Source of the DNA: an uncultured Flavobacteriaceae bacterium
Lineage (GTDB): Bacteria; Bacteroidota; Bacteroidia; Flavobacteriales; Flavobacteriaceae
NCBI GenBank assembly: GCA_947311745.1
Contig: CAMZLT010000060.1
Location: 1 to 8,005, forward strand
DNA length: 8,005 nt
Reading direction: 5' to 3'
Part shown: positions 1-7,700 of the stretch, piece by piece
Numbering within the stretch: position 1 is the first letter of the stretch
Layout of the letters: each line of letters starts with the position of its first letter
Notes under the pieces: generated by a model
The model's input: only the letters and a program-made list of their open reading frames with translations
Databases searched by the model: none
What the model was told of the DNA's origin: nothing
Translations under genes and position numbers: made by a program

Positions 1-1
1 A

Positions 2-703
2 AATGAAGGGAAACAAGATTATGTTTGGGCAACTTCTTGGGGAGTAACAACACGATTAATTGGTGCTTTGGTAATGACGCATTCCGATGATTTAGGCTTG
101 GTATTACCGCCAAATTTAGCTCCAATTCAGGTGGTAATTGTTCCGATTTATCGAAATGATGAGCAGCTAGATGCTATTGCAAAAGTGGCAAACGAAATGG
201 TTGCAGAATTTAGAAAAAGAGATATTTCAATTAAATTTGATAATCGAACGACGCATAAGCCAGGGTTTAAATTTGCAGAATATGAGCTTAAAGGAGTACC
301 TCTACGTATTGCAATTGGACCAAAAGATTTGGAAAAAGGAACTGTTGAGTTAGCAAGGCGAGATACTTTAGAAAAGCAATTTGTTAATCAAGATGCTATT
401 TACACTAAAGTAGAAGGCTTATTGGTTGAAATTCAAGATAATTTATATAAAAAAGCATTAAATTATAGAGATTCGCATATTACAGAGGTAGATACTTTTG
501 CGGAATTTAAAGAAATCTTAGAAAATAAAGGAGGATTTATTTCTGCTCATTGGGACGGGACAATCGAAACAGAAAAAGAAATAAAAAATTTAACTAAAGC
601 AACAATTCGTTGTATTCCGTTAGATTCTGAAAATGAGGAAGGTAAATGTGTTCTAACAGGTAAGAAATCTGTTAGGCGTGTTTTGTTTGCAAAAGCATAT
701 TAA
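2..703 (+). CDS. proS: Prolyl-tRNA synthetase, C-terminal 233 residues (5' end outside window)
   Basis: Charges tRNA-Pro with proline in the cytoplasm. The reading frame is open from base 2, so the gene begins upstream of the window; an in-frame TTG at 68 is an internal leucine, not a start. Residues 14-31 of the visible part (GVTTRLIGALVMTHSDD) are class II synthetase motif 3, with the ATP-binding Arg, followed by GLVLPP. Next comes the anticodon-binding domain (about residues 37-140, from APIQVVIVPIY), then the ProRS C-terminal domain ending in RRVLFAKAY, a characteristic C-terminal tyrosine. This is the shorter archaeal/eukaryotic-type ProRS (about 490 residues in full) usual in Bacteroidota, not the E. 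coli type with an editing insertion. Only two cysteines (IRC, GKC) remain where some family members have a four-Cys zinc site, so zinc binding is doubtful. No convincing terminator follows; the tRNA promoter begins 28 bp after the stop. Confidence 0.96.
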   Translation, partial: NEGKQDYVWATSWGVTTRLIGALVMTHSDDLGLVLPPNLAPIQVVIVPIYRNDEQLDAIAKVANEMVAEFRKRDISIKFDNRTTHKPGFKFAEYELKGVPLRIAIGPKDLEKGTVELARRDTLEKQFVNQDAIYTKVEGLLVEIQDNLYKKALNYRDSHITEVDTFAEFKEILENKGGFISAHWDGTIETEKEIKNLTKATIRCIPLDSENEEGKCVLTGKKSVRRVLFAKAY

Positions 704-730
704 ATTTTTTTAAATTTTTTTCGAAAAATG

Positions 731-761
731 TTTGGAGAATAGAAAAAATGGATTACTTTTG
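731..761 (+). promoter_or_regulatory. Flavobacterial promoter for tRNA-Glu and probably rpsT
   Basis: A TTTG at 731-734 (-33 element) is separated by 19 bp from TACTTTTG at 754-761, an exact match to the TAnnTTTG -7 consensus known for the Bacteroidota primary sigma factor. The inferred start of transcription is around 766-770, about 25 bases before the mature tRNA. The position between the proS stop and the tRNA fits a housekeeping promoter for the stable RNA. No start site has been measured, so the assignment is by motif and context. Confidence 0.8.
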
Positions 762-792
762 CAACCGCATTACAAGATGATGTATGAAGTAT

Positions 793-864
793 GGCCCGTT
801 CGTCTATCGGTTAGGACCTCAGGTTTTCATCCTGGAAAGAGGGGTTCGATTCCCCTACGGGCTA
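793..864 (+). tRNA. tRNA-Glu (anticodon TTC)
   Basis: A complete 72-base cloverleaf can be folded. The acceptor stem is 793-799 with 857-863 (first pair a G-T wobble), and the discriminator base is A864. The anticodon stem is TCAGG/CCTGG around the loop at 824-830, with anticodon TTC at 826-828. The T stem is 840-844 with 852-856 around the loop TTCGATT. The 3' CCA is not encoded (the next bases are CTT), so it must be added by the nucleotidyltransferase. It reads GAA and GAG codons. A T-run follows at 866-871 but there is no stable hairpin beyond the tRNA itself, so transcription probably continues into rpsT. Confidence 0.97.
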
Positions 865-895
865 CTTTTTTATAAATAAAAATATATATTGAATA

Positions 896-1150
896 ATGGC
901 AAATCATAAGTCAGCACTTAAAAGAATTAGAAGTAATAACAAAAAAAGACTTCGTAACAAATTACAACACAAAACTGCACGTAATGCGGTTAGAGATTTA
1001 CGTAATGAAACAGATGCTTCAAAAGCAGCTGAGATGTTAACATCTGTTATCGCTAAAATTGATAAATTAGCAAAAAAGAATATTATTCATAAGAATAAAG
1101 CTGCTAATTTAAAATCAAAATTAACTAAAAGAGTTGCAGCTTTAGCTTAG
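896..1150 (+). CDS. rpsT: 30S ribosomal protein S20
   Basis: An 84-residue, Lys/Arg-rich, almost wholly helical protein beginning MANHKSALKRIRSNNKKR, the characteristic S20 N-terminus. It binds 16S rRNA early in assembly of the small subunit. Length matches the family (about 83-88). The ATG at 896 is the natural start because the S20 signature begins at once after it. The upstream stretch is AT-only (AAAATATATATTGAATA) with no Shine-Dalgarno sequence, which is normal in Bacteroidota, where A-rich leaders serve initiation. It lies 31 bp behind tRNA-Glu with no promoter of its own that I can see, so it is probably read from the promoter at 731-761, the tRNA being cut out of the same transcript. 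Confidence 0.96.
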   Translation: MANHKSALKRIRSNNKKRLRNKLQHKTARNAVRDLRNETDASKAAEMLTSVIAKIDKLAKKNIIHKNKAANLKSKLTKRVAALA

Positions 1151-1175
1151 TTCTTTAAGTATTAAAATACATTTT

Positions 1176-1210
1176 AAAAATCGTTTAAATTTTAAATTTA
1201 AACGATTTTT
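1176..1210. terminator. Bidirectional hairpin terminator between rpsT and ygiQ
   Basis: A 17-bp perfect inverted repeat (1176-1192 against 1194-1210, centred on T1193) whose arms begin with five A and end with five T. On the plus strand it is followed by more T (ATTTTTTATTTTC), so it can end the rpsT transcript. On the minus strand it begins at the last base of the ygiQ stop codon and its own arm supplies the T-run. The stem is very AT-rich (one CG pair of bases per arm), so efficiency is uncertain, particularly for the minus strand. Confidence 0.75.
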
Positions 1211-3192
1211 TATTTTCGTTTTTTTCGTCTTTTACTGTTTCTTTTTTTATTAGAAGGAAATTCTGATGGTAACGAAAGTTGTGTGTGTCTTTTCCTTCCT
1301 TTTAAAACACTTGTATAGCCACCTTTTTTAGAGAGATTATTTGTTTTGTTATTATTGTTTTGCGGTATTAACTTGTCTAATAAATCTTTTCTGTTAGATT
1401 TGGTTAGGATGTTTCTAATCCATTTTTGATTATCTTTTTTGTACCAAAAGAAAAAACGATGTTGATCTTCGCGATCTTTTTTAGATTTAGGAGTGTTTAT
1501 CTTTTCTAAAGTATATGGATGATAACCGCTGTAATAGATTACTGTAGCAACAGTCATTGGAGTAGGAGTAAAGCCTTGCACTTGTTCTAATTGAAATCCC
1601 ATATCTTTGGTTTCAGCAGCCAAATTTGCCATATCCTCTAATTCACTTTTTGGATGGCTAGAAATGAAATACGGAATAAGTTGTAATTTTAAATTCTTAA
1701 TTTTATTTATCTTATCGAATCGTTTTTTAAATATATGAAAATATTCAAAAGATGGTTTTCGCATTAATTTTAGAACATTATTTGAGGTATGTTCAGGGGC
1801 AACTTTTAATCTTCCAGAAACATGTTTGGTCATTACTTCCTCTGTGTATTCGTCCAATTCTTTTTGATCGGCATTTTTGTTGAATTCTTTTACTAGCATA
1901 TCGTAGCGGATACCACTTCCGATGAAAGATTTTTTAATTTTAGGATGTTTATCTACAGCTTTATAAATATCCGTAAGTGCTTTGTGTGAGGTGTCTAAAT
2001 TACTACAAATGACGGGGTTTATACAAGATGGAGCAACGCATTTATCACAAATTGCTTGTATCTTTCCTTTCATTTTGTACATATTTGCAGAAGGACCGCC
2101 AATATCGGATAAATAGCCTTTAAAATCAGGCATTTTAGTTACTTTATCTACTTCTTTTAATATAGATTCTTTACTTCTACTTGCTATAAATTTCCCTTGA
2201 TGTGCAGATATGGTACAGAAACTACAACCTCCAAAACAACCACGATGGATATTTATTGAAAATTTTATCATTTCAAAAGCAGGAATGGGTCCTCGTTTAT
2301 TGTATTTTGGATGTGGTAATCTTGTAAAGGGTAAATCAAAAGATGCGTCAATTTCCTTTTCGGTCATTGTTGGATACGGAGGGTTGATAACCAATATTTT
2401 TTCTGCTACTTCTTGAATAATTCTCCTTCCAAAGGTTTTATTGGATTCTTGTTCAATAATTTTAAAATTTGAAGCAAACGTTTTTTTATCGTTAATACAA
2501 GCTTCGTGAGATGCAATTATAACGTCTTTCCAGTTTTTATTTTTTTGTAATGCAGTGTTTTTATCTTGTAAATATGCTGTTTGTTTTATGGTTTTTAATG
2601 AAGAAAACGGCACTCCTTTTTTGAGTAATGAAACAATTTCTCGTAAGGGTTGTTCTCCCATACCATAAACTAGCATATCGGCATTTGACCAAGTAAGAAT
2701 GTTAGGTTTTAGTGTATCACTCCAATAATCGTAATGCGTAACTCTTCTTAATGAAGCTTCTATTCCTCCGATGATTACTGGTACATCAGGAAATTTTTCT
2801 TTAAGTATTTTTGAGTAAACAATGCTTGCATAATCTGGTCTAAAGCCTTTATCTCCATTTGGGGTGTAGGCATCTTTATCTCTTTTACGCTTACTTGCCG
2901 TATAATTGCTAACCATTGAGTCCATTGCTCCAGCAGTTATGGCAAAAAATAAATTTGGTTTACCAAGTTTTACAAAATCTTGTAAATTATCGTGTACACT
3001 TGGTTGCGGAACAATAGCAACTTTTAAACCATAACTTTCTAAAATTCGTCCAATAACCGCAGCACCAAATGATGGATGATCTACATAAGCATCTCCACTA
3101 AATAAAATAACATCAAGTGTATTCCAATTGCGTAGTTTAACCTCTTTGTTTGTTGTTGGAAGCCAATCGGAAAGCCTTAGATTTGTTTGCAT
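1210..3192 (-). CDS. ygiQ: YgiQ-family (UPF0313) radical SAM protein
   Basis: A 660-residue cytoplasmic radical SAM protein of the YgiQ family; the reaction it catalyses is unknown. The N-terminal YgiQ domain starts with the family signature LSDWLPTTNKEV (residues 7-18) and FSGDAYVDHPSFGAAVIGR (31-49). The radical SAM core starts near 308 with the 4Fe-4S motif C319-x3-C323-x2-C326 (RGCFGGCSFC). A second Cys group, C382, C385, C390 and C396, follows at the position where family members also carry cysteines and might hold another metal site. GRLKVAPEHT (460-469) is another conserved block. The last 50 residues are an Asn- then Lys/Arg-rich tail, probably disordered, which makes the protein shorter than E. 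coli YgiQ (about 740). The ATG at 3192 is right because the conserved N-terminus starts six residues later. It begins only 8 bases beyond the T-run of the upstream gene's terminator. Confidence 0.93.
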   Translation of the reverse strand: MQTNLRLSDWLPTTNKEVKLRNWNTLDVILFSGDAYVDHPSFGAAVIGRILESYGLKVAIVPQPSVHDNLQDFVKLGKPNLFFAITAGAMDSMVSNYTASKRKRDKDAYTPNGDKGFRPDYASIVYSKILKEKFPDVPVIIGGIEASLRRVTHYDYWSDTLKPNILTWSNADMLVYGMGEQPLREIVSLLKKGVPFSSLKTIKQTAYLQDKNTALQKNKNWKDVIIASHEACINDKKTFASNFKIIEQESNKTFGRRIIQEVAEKILVINPPYPTMTEKEIDASFDLPFTRLPHPKYNKRGPIPAFEMIKFSINIHRGCFGGCSFCTISAHQGKFIASRSKESILKEVDKVTKMPDFKGYLSDIGGPSANMYKMKGKIQAICDKCVAPSCINPVICSNLDTSHKALTDIYKAVDKHPKIKKSFIGSGIRYDMLVKEFNKNADQKELDEYTEEVMTKHVSGRLKVAPEHTSNNVLKLMRKPSFEYFHIFKKRFDKINKIKNLKLQLIPYFISSHPKSELEDMANLAAETKDMGFQLEQVQGFTPTPMTVATVIYYSGYHPYTLEKINTPKSKKDREDQHRFFFWYKKDNQKWIRNILTKSNRKDLLDKLIPQNNNNKTNNLSKKGGYTSVLKGRKRHTQLSLPSEFPSNKKRNSKRRKKRK

Positions 3193-3200
3193 TTTTGTTT

Positions 3201-3248
3201 AAAAAATAACGGTTTCATCAATCAAAAAAGTAGATAATGAAACCGTTA
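3201..3248 (-). terminator. Intrinsic terminator of the GldM-like gene, abutting the ygiQ start
   Basis: A perfect 12-bp stem (3237-3248 with 3207-3218, TAACGGTTTCAT and its complement) with an 18-base loop, followed on the minus strand by six T (3206-3201). It lies 25 bases after the stop codon of the GldM-like gene. Only 8 bases separate the T-run from the ygiQ ATG, so the same element forms the immediate leader of ygiQ. Shape and T-run support intrinsic termination; the large loop makes the strength uncertain. Confidence 0.8.
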
Positions 3249-3273
3249 GTGTGTTATTGGTTAAAAATTAATT

Positions 3274-4629
3274 TTAATTCTTAATTTTAATATTTATTGG
3301 TTCAATATTTCGTAATCTTCCTCCAGAACTTGAAACAACGGTTATGTCAAATATTTTAACACGTTGTCCTTTTCGTAATTGACTTACATACTTTTTAGCT
3401 CTTGCATCTAGTTTGTTACCCCGAACTTTAATTTTCTTTTTACCATTAAAGTTTATAGAGAAGCTAACACACTTGTATTTTGTGTTTGAATCGAAATGTA
3501 AAGCACCAATTGTAGCAACACTTAGTGTTCGTTTAGATAAAATTAAGTAACCAAATTCACCTCTAATAGTACCCGCAAGTCTAACTTTTGTTTCGTCAAA
3601 TGCAGGTGTTTCAGGTATGTTAGAAACAGGGGCGTTTGCAACAGGATTATTAGGGTCGCTACCTTCGTAACGGTATTTTCTAATTACGGAATAGGTACTG
3701 TTAAATCGTATTTGTACAGGTTCGCCTTCCTCCATAATGGTAAAGACACCAGCAAGAGGGTGTTCGCCAACTCCTGGAGCTCTAAAGTTTAGATCTATCT
3801 GTCCTTCGCTTAAAAATTGGTCTTTAACTTTTACACCGTTTACAATAACGTTTTCTGGTGTTACGGAGGTGTCAAATCTACCTAATAAAATTTTACCTTT
3901 TACTTTTTCGCCTTCTAAATAGGCATTTTTATTTAATTGAACAATACCTATAAAATTACGTAAGGCAAGTTCTCTTTCAAATTCACCGCTAATCATTGAG
4001 GATAACAATTCAGATTGGATTAGTTGTAAATCTGTTTGCATTTGTGATAAATTGGTAATAGAAGTAATGGCAGGAAATCCTTTAAATTTTAAATTTAACC
4101 ACGGAATTTTTTTATCGTTACTACCTGTAATATCTTCAATTCTAAAACGAGCATTTACTAAGGATGAGATAGAAGCAAAACCTCTACCTAAAGCACTTGC
4201 GATATCGGTTTTGTAATTAGTTATTTTATCTATAAACTCTTGACCTCTAGCTGTTTTTTCTTCACCTATAAAAAATAAATCGTCAACAAATTTACTATCG
4301 CTTAGTTTACTGTAATCGGTTCTATCTTCACCTTGTTCAAAATGCGCAGCATAAATTTCGTCTTTTAAATCTTCTAAATAATTATAAAAATCACTAGATA
4401 TACGATCTACTTTTTCTGCACGAATTTTAATTGGTTTGTATTTTTTTGGATCTTCTTCTATTTTAAATTCTAGTAGCTGTTGGTAAATTTCGTTTCTTAC
4501 GTTTAATACTTGATTAGATTCTTCCAGTTTCTCGTTCATGAATCCAAATGCCGAAATTACTTTTTTGTCTTTACACGAACTAACAAGTATTAGAAATAGG
4601 AGGGAACTTAATAGTATAATTTTTTTCAT
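3274..4629 (-). CDS. GldM-like periplasmic lipoprotein lacking the transmembrane helix and D3 region
   Basis: A 451-residue relative of GldM, the T9SS/gliding protein that with GldL forms the proton-driven motor and spans the periplasm to the GldK/GldN ring. Residues 1-19 are a lipoprotein signal peptide (MKKII, hydrophobic core, lipobox VSSC with Cys19), where true GldM has a cytoplasmic end and one membrane helix. GldM homology starts straight after, at KKVISAFGFMNEKLEESN (22-39). A D1-like helical region runs to about 225. D2 follows (about 228-316; NKNAYLEGEKVKGKILLGRF). A Pro/Asn-rich linker of about 30 residues (317-348) comes next, then a D4-like C-terminal domain (about 349-451; GTIRGEFG, SVATIGA, GNKLDARAKK). 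The D3 region with its usual MNVFYRG-type sequence is absent, which accounts for the shortfall against about 513 residues. The residues after Cys19 (KDKK) are not strongly acidic, so a periplasm-facing location is more likely than the cell surface. No gldK, gldL or gldN is adjacent. Family assignment is from remembered GldM sequences; the function is inferred. Confidence 0.85.
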   Translation of the reverse strand: MKKIILLSSLLFLILVSSCKDKKVISAFGFMNEKLEESNQVLNVRNEIYQQLLEFKIEEDPKKYKPIKIRAEKVDRISSDFYNYLEDLKDEIYAAHFEQGEDRTDYSKLSDSKFVDDLFFIGEEKTARGQEFIDKITNYKTDIASALGRGFASISSLVNARFRIEDITGSNDKKIPWLNLKFKGFPAITSITNLSQMQTDLQLIQSELLSSMISGEFERELALRNFIGIVQLNKNAYLEGEKVKGKILLGRFDTSVTPENVIVNGVKVKDQFLSEGQIDLNFRAPGVGEHPLAGVFTIMEEGEPVQIRFNSTYSVIRKYRYEGSDPNNPVANAPVSNIPETPAFDETKVRLAGTIRGEFGYLILSKRTLSVATIGALHFDSNTKYKCVSFSINFNGKKKIKVRGNKLDARAKKYVSQLRKGQRVKIFDITVVSSSGGRLRNIEPINIKIKN

Positions 4630-4665
4630 ATTGTAAATTTAGTTGTAAAAAATGTTATTTAATAA

Positions 4666-4695
4666 CAAATATAAAATAATGTACAAACTTACAAA
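4666..4695 (-). promoter_or_regulatory. Flavobacterial promoter of the GldM-like gene
   Basis: Read on the minus strand, TTTG (4695-4692) is followed after 18 bp by TATATTTG (4673-4666), an exact TAnnTTTG match at the usual spacing. Transcription would begin near 4660, giving a leader of about 30 bases before the ATG at 4629. The leader has no Shine-Dalgarno sequence (AATTTACAATATG). Together with the terminator just upstream at 4733-4764 this makes the GldM-like gene its own transcription unit. Motif-based only. Confidence 0.75.
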
Positions 4696-4732
4696 AAATG
4701 TTAGATTATTTATTGAATTACTGTAAAATAAT

Positions 4733-4764
4733 AAAAAGCGTCTTGAAAAGACAAGACGCTTTTT
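4733..4764 (-). terminator. Strong hairpin terminator after the T9SS cargo gene
   Basis: A perfect 13-bp stem (4733-4745 with 4752-4764, AAAAAGCGTCTTG and complement) with a six-base loop and T-runs on both sides. It sits 23 bases past the stop codon of the minus-strand cargo gene, on whose transcript it ends in TTTTTATTATTTT. It could act in both directions, since the plus strand continues with TTTTTATTTTTTTTT, but no plus-strand gene ends here. Confidence 0.9.
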
Positions 4765-4786
4765 ATTTTTTTTTAGATTTAAAAAC

Positions 4787-7700
4787 TTACAATTTAATAA
4801 ATTTTGTAGTTAAAACTTGTCCGTTTTCTAGGGTAGCTTTTACGATTAAAATTTGTCCTTGATTAAAGGTTTTATTTAATAAAAAGTTACTAGAATTTGC
4901 ATCCATATCGATAACTAATCTACCAAGTGTATCAAGAGCTTTTAGGTTTTTGATAATACTTCCGTCAAGCATGTTTACTTTAGCTTGTGTTTCGTTAAAA
5001 TTGGAAACGATTAAGTTTGTATTCGCTATATTATTGTTATCTACATTTAAAGGGGTTCTACTAAATACAATTTCAAAACGAGTGTTATTTTCACCAGTAT
5101 TGTTTATTGCAAAGTTGTAATCACTTATTTTTAAATCGTGGGTTATGTTTAATACATGATCAACTACGTATATATTGGTATCTGTTAAGTTTTCAATATT
5201 AGCAATACTTATAGATAAATCTGTAATTGCAGGGTCGTTAGCAATAAATCCAATAGGAATTGATGTGGATTCGTTAATAAGGCCAGTATCGTTAATTGCT
5301 AATTTCTGATTATCTGCATTTAGCGAATAGAAACTAGTGCCAAAAGTTGTACTTAGTGGTTTTTTAGCATCGTATTTAGCATCGAAGTTTGACGTACCAT
5401 TATTGGTGAAATTTAATAAGATATTACTGTTGTATCCTAGGCTATTCCCTAAATTAATCCATACTTTATCCTCGTTTGCATCGTTTGGTATTCTAAATTC
5501 ATTGTTACCAGTTGTTGTACGCATACTATTGTTAAAAGTAAGTGTACCAGCAGCATTTGCATTAACAAAAAAGCCTTGTCCTGTTGCGGCAATACCAGCA
5601 TGTGTACCACCAGTTGGAGCATTAGTACAGCCACCTAAATTACAAACAATATAATCATCACCGGCAAAACCAGTAGTAGTTGTAGTGTCAAGAGCAGAAT
5701 CATGTGTCCAAATCATTACATCATTTATCGTATTAGATGCAATAAGACCTGTTGTACCAATTAAGTCTAATCCAGAAGGATATGGGTTAGCAACTAAAGT
5801 AGCGTCATCATCTCCATTAGGAACTGTTGGTTCGTGTGTGCCTACATCTAAAACAAGCGGTCTGGTAATAACACCATTGTTAAAATGCCCATTAAAATTC
5901 ATTGTTTGTGTAGTACTTGTATTTGCCGTAGTAGGACTTACTGCATACCCAACTCCAGCACCCATTGTAGTATTTGCGGTAGTACCAGTGCCTAGGTAGT
6001 GCCAAAATTGCGTTGTTTCATTAAAATCCCATACTTCTTGCCCCCAAGCAAACACGTTATTGGTGTTTTCGTTTTGCACAGGTGAACCGATGTAGGTATA
6101 TCTAGATTCGTCTTGCAATACAGTTGTTTTCACTACTGCTTTTGAAGCAAAAGGTGTCCCTGTTATTGTAGCAAAATCATTTATTTGTACTAAAGAACCA
6201 TTATTGACAACAGTAATTCTACCATTGTTTATAATATCATTTTTAACTCGTACGTATATTCCTGTGTTTGCAGGATCATTAATTATTAAATTACCACTTT
6301 GTGTAACTTCTAATGTACAAGCTTCAATAGTTCCGCTAACACTAACGGCATAGTAACTTTCAATTATTACTTCTTTAGAGGCATCAGGTAAAATACCGTT
6401 TACCCATCCACCGTTATATCTTGCAATTCCGCCATTACAACCACATAAGGAGTTATGATTACCAAAGTTGTTAAGGTTGTAAGCTGCAACAATCCATTCT
6501 GAATCTTGTGTATTTGTTCCTGCACTAGATATCCAATCTGTATTTGGATTTTGCACAGTGTATTTACGAATTAAAGTGTGGTTTTTTGTAGCATTAGTAA
6601 CTCCTGCTACATCCCAACCATTACCTGGATCTGTTCCGTTAGTTCCGATAGCATCTATTAGGTTGAATGTTGTTCCTGAACCACCATTATATGCTAAACC
6701 AATTGCGTCATCACCATTAAAATTCATAATATTTGAATTGTAATCATCTGCATTTGGCACATCACCACTATTGTTTGCGATGGTATACGTTCCGTTTGGA
6801 GGAATGCTTCCATTTAAAGCATAAGTTGCTTCTGGCCAATTACCACCATTGGTTATTTTCCATAATTTATAATTGGATAAATTAATACTTGCTATTGTAG
6901 GATTGTATATTTCTATATATTTTCCATTTCCGCTTGTTGGTTCTCCGTATTCGGAAATTAAGAGTTGTAAGCATGGAGCAGTAACTGTACCATCCACTGT
7001 GATGTTTACAGTAGTTGCACCAGTACTTTCCAAAAGGATATTGTCTCCGTAATTTCCAACGGCAAGTCCACTTTGTAAAATAACATATACTGTTTGGTTA
7101 ACACTTCCATTAGTTTGTGCTAAGGTTAAAGTGTTTGTGTATGGACCACCAGCAGTTAAAGAAAACAAGTGGTTGTCGTTAAATGTACCAACTGAAATGT
7201 CGTTTGTTAAATTTGTTCCTGTAACAGATAATGTTTGTTCAGCCGAAGGACCATTTCCTATTTCGTAAGTAAAACCTGTTAATGCTGTTGGTGTAGCGGT
7301 AATCGTTGGTGCAGGAGCAGTAACTGTACCATCTACTGTGATGTTTGCAGTAGTTGCACCAGTACTTTCCAAAAGGATATTGTCTCCGTAATTTCCAACG
7401 GCAAGTCCACTTTGTAAAATAACATATACTGCTTGGTTAATACTTCCATTAGTTTGTGCTAAGGTTAAAGTGTTTGTGTATGGACCACCAGCAGTTAAAG
7501 AAAACAAGTGGTTGTCGTTAAATGTACCAACTGAAATGTCGTTTGTTAAATTTGTTCCTGTAACAGAAAATGTTTGTTCAGCCGAAGGACCATTTCCTAT
7601 TTCGTAGGTAAAACCTGTTAATGCTGTTGGTGTAGCAGTAATTGTTGGATTATTATTTGCAGGTATTCCTTTTATTATAAAATTATCCATTGCAATTTCT

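Noticed and set aside
68..70. TTG at 68 as the start of a short plus-strand gene
   Set aside because: It is an internal leucine codon within class II motif 3 of prolyl-tRNA synthetase; the frame continues upstream to base 2.
714..729. TTTTTCGAAAAA inverted repeat after proS as a terminator
   Set aside because: The stem is only A-T pairs with no room for a proper loop and no T-run after it; it is more likely AT-rich upstream promoter sequence.
2210..2416. Plus-strand ORF inside ygiQ
   Set aside because: Antisense to the radical SAM cysteine motif region of a well-conserved gene; its protein resembles nothing, and it has no promoter or start signal.
3198..3239. Possible 13-codon upstream reading frame starting in the hairpin arm before ygiQ (MKPLFFKQKCKQI)
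   Set aside because: It overlaps the terminator and the ygiQ start in another frame, has no start signal, and is short enough to occur by chance; kept only as a note for anyone mapping the leader.
5337..5999. Plus-strand ORFs of 104-105 codons opposite the cargo gene
   Set aside because: They are antisense to conserved beta-rich domains, arise from the low-stop Thr/Asn/Gly-rich coding of the real strand, and have no initiation context.
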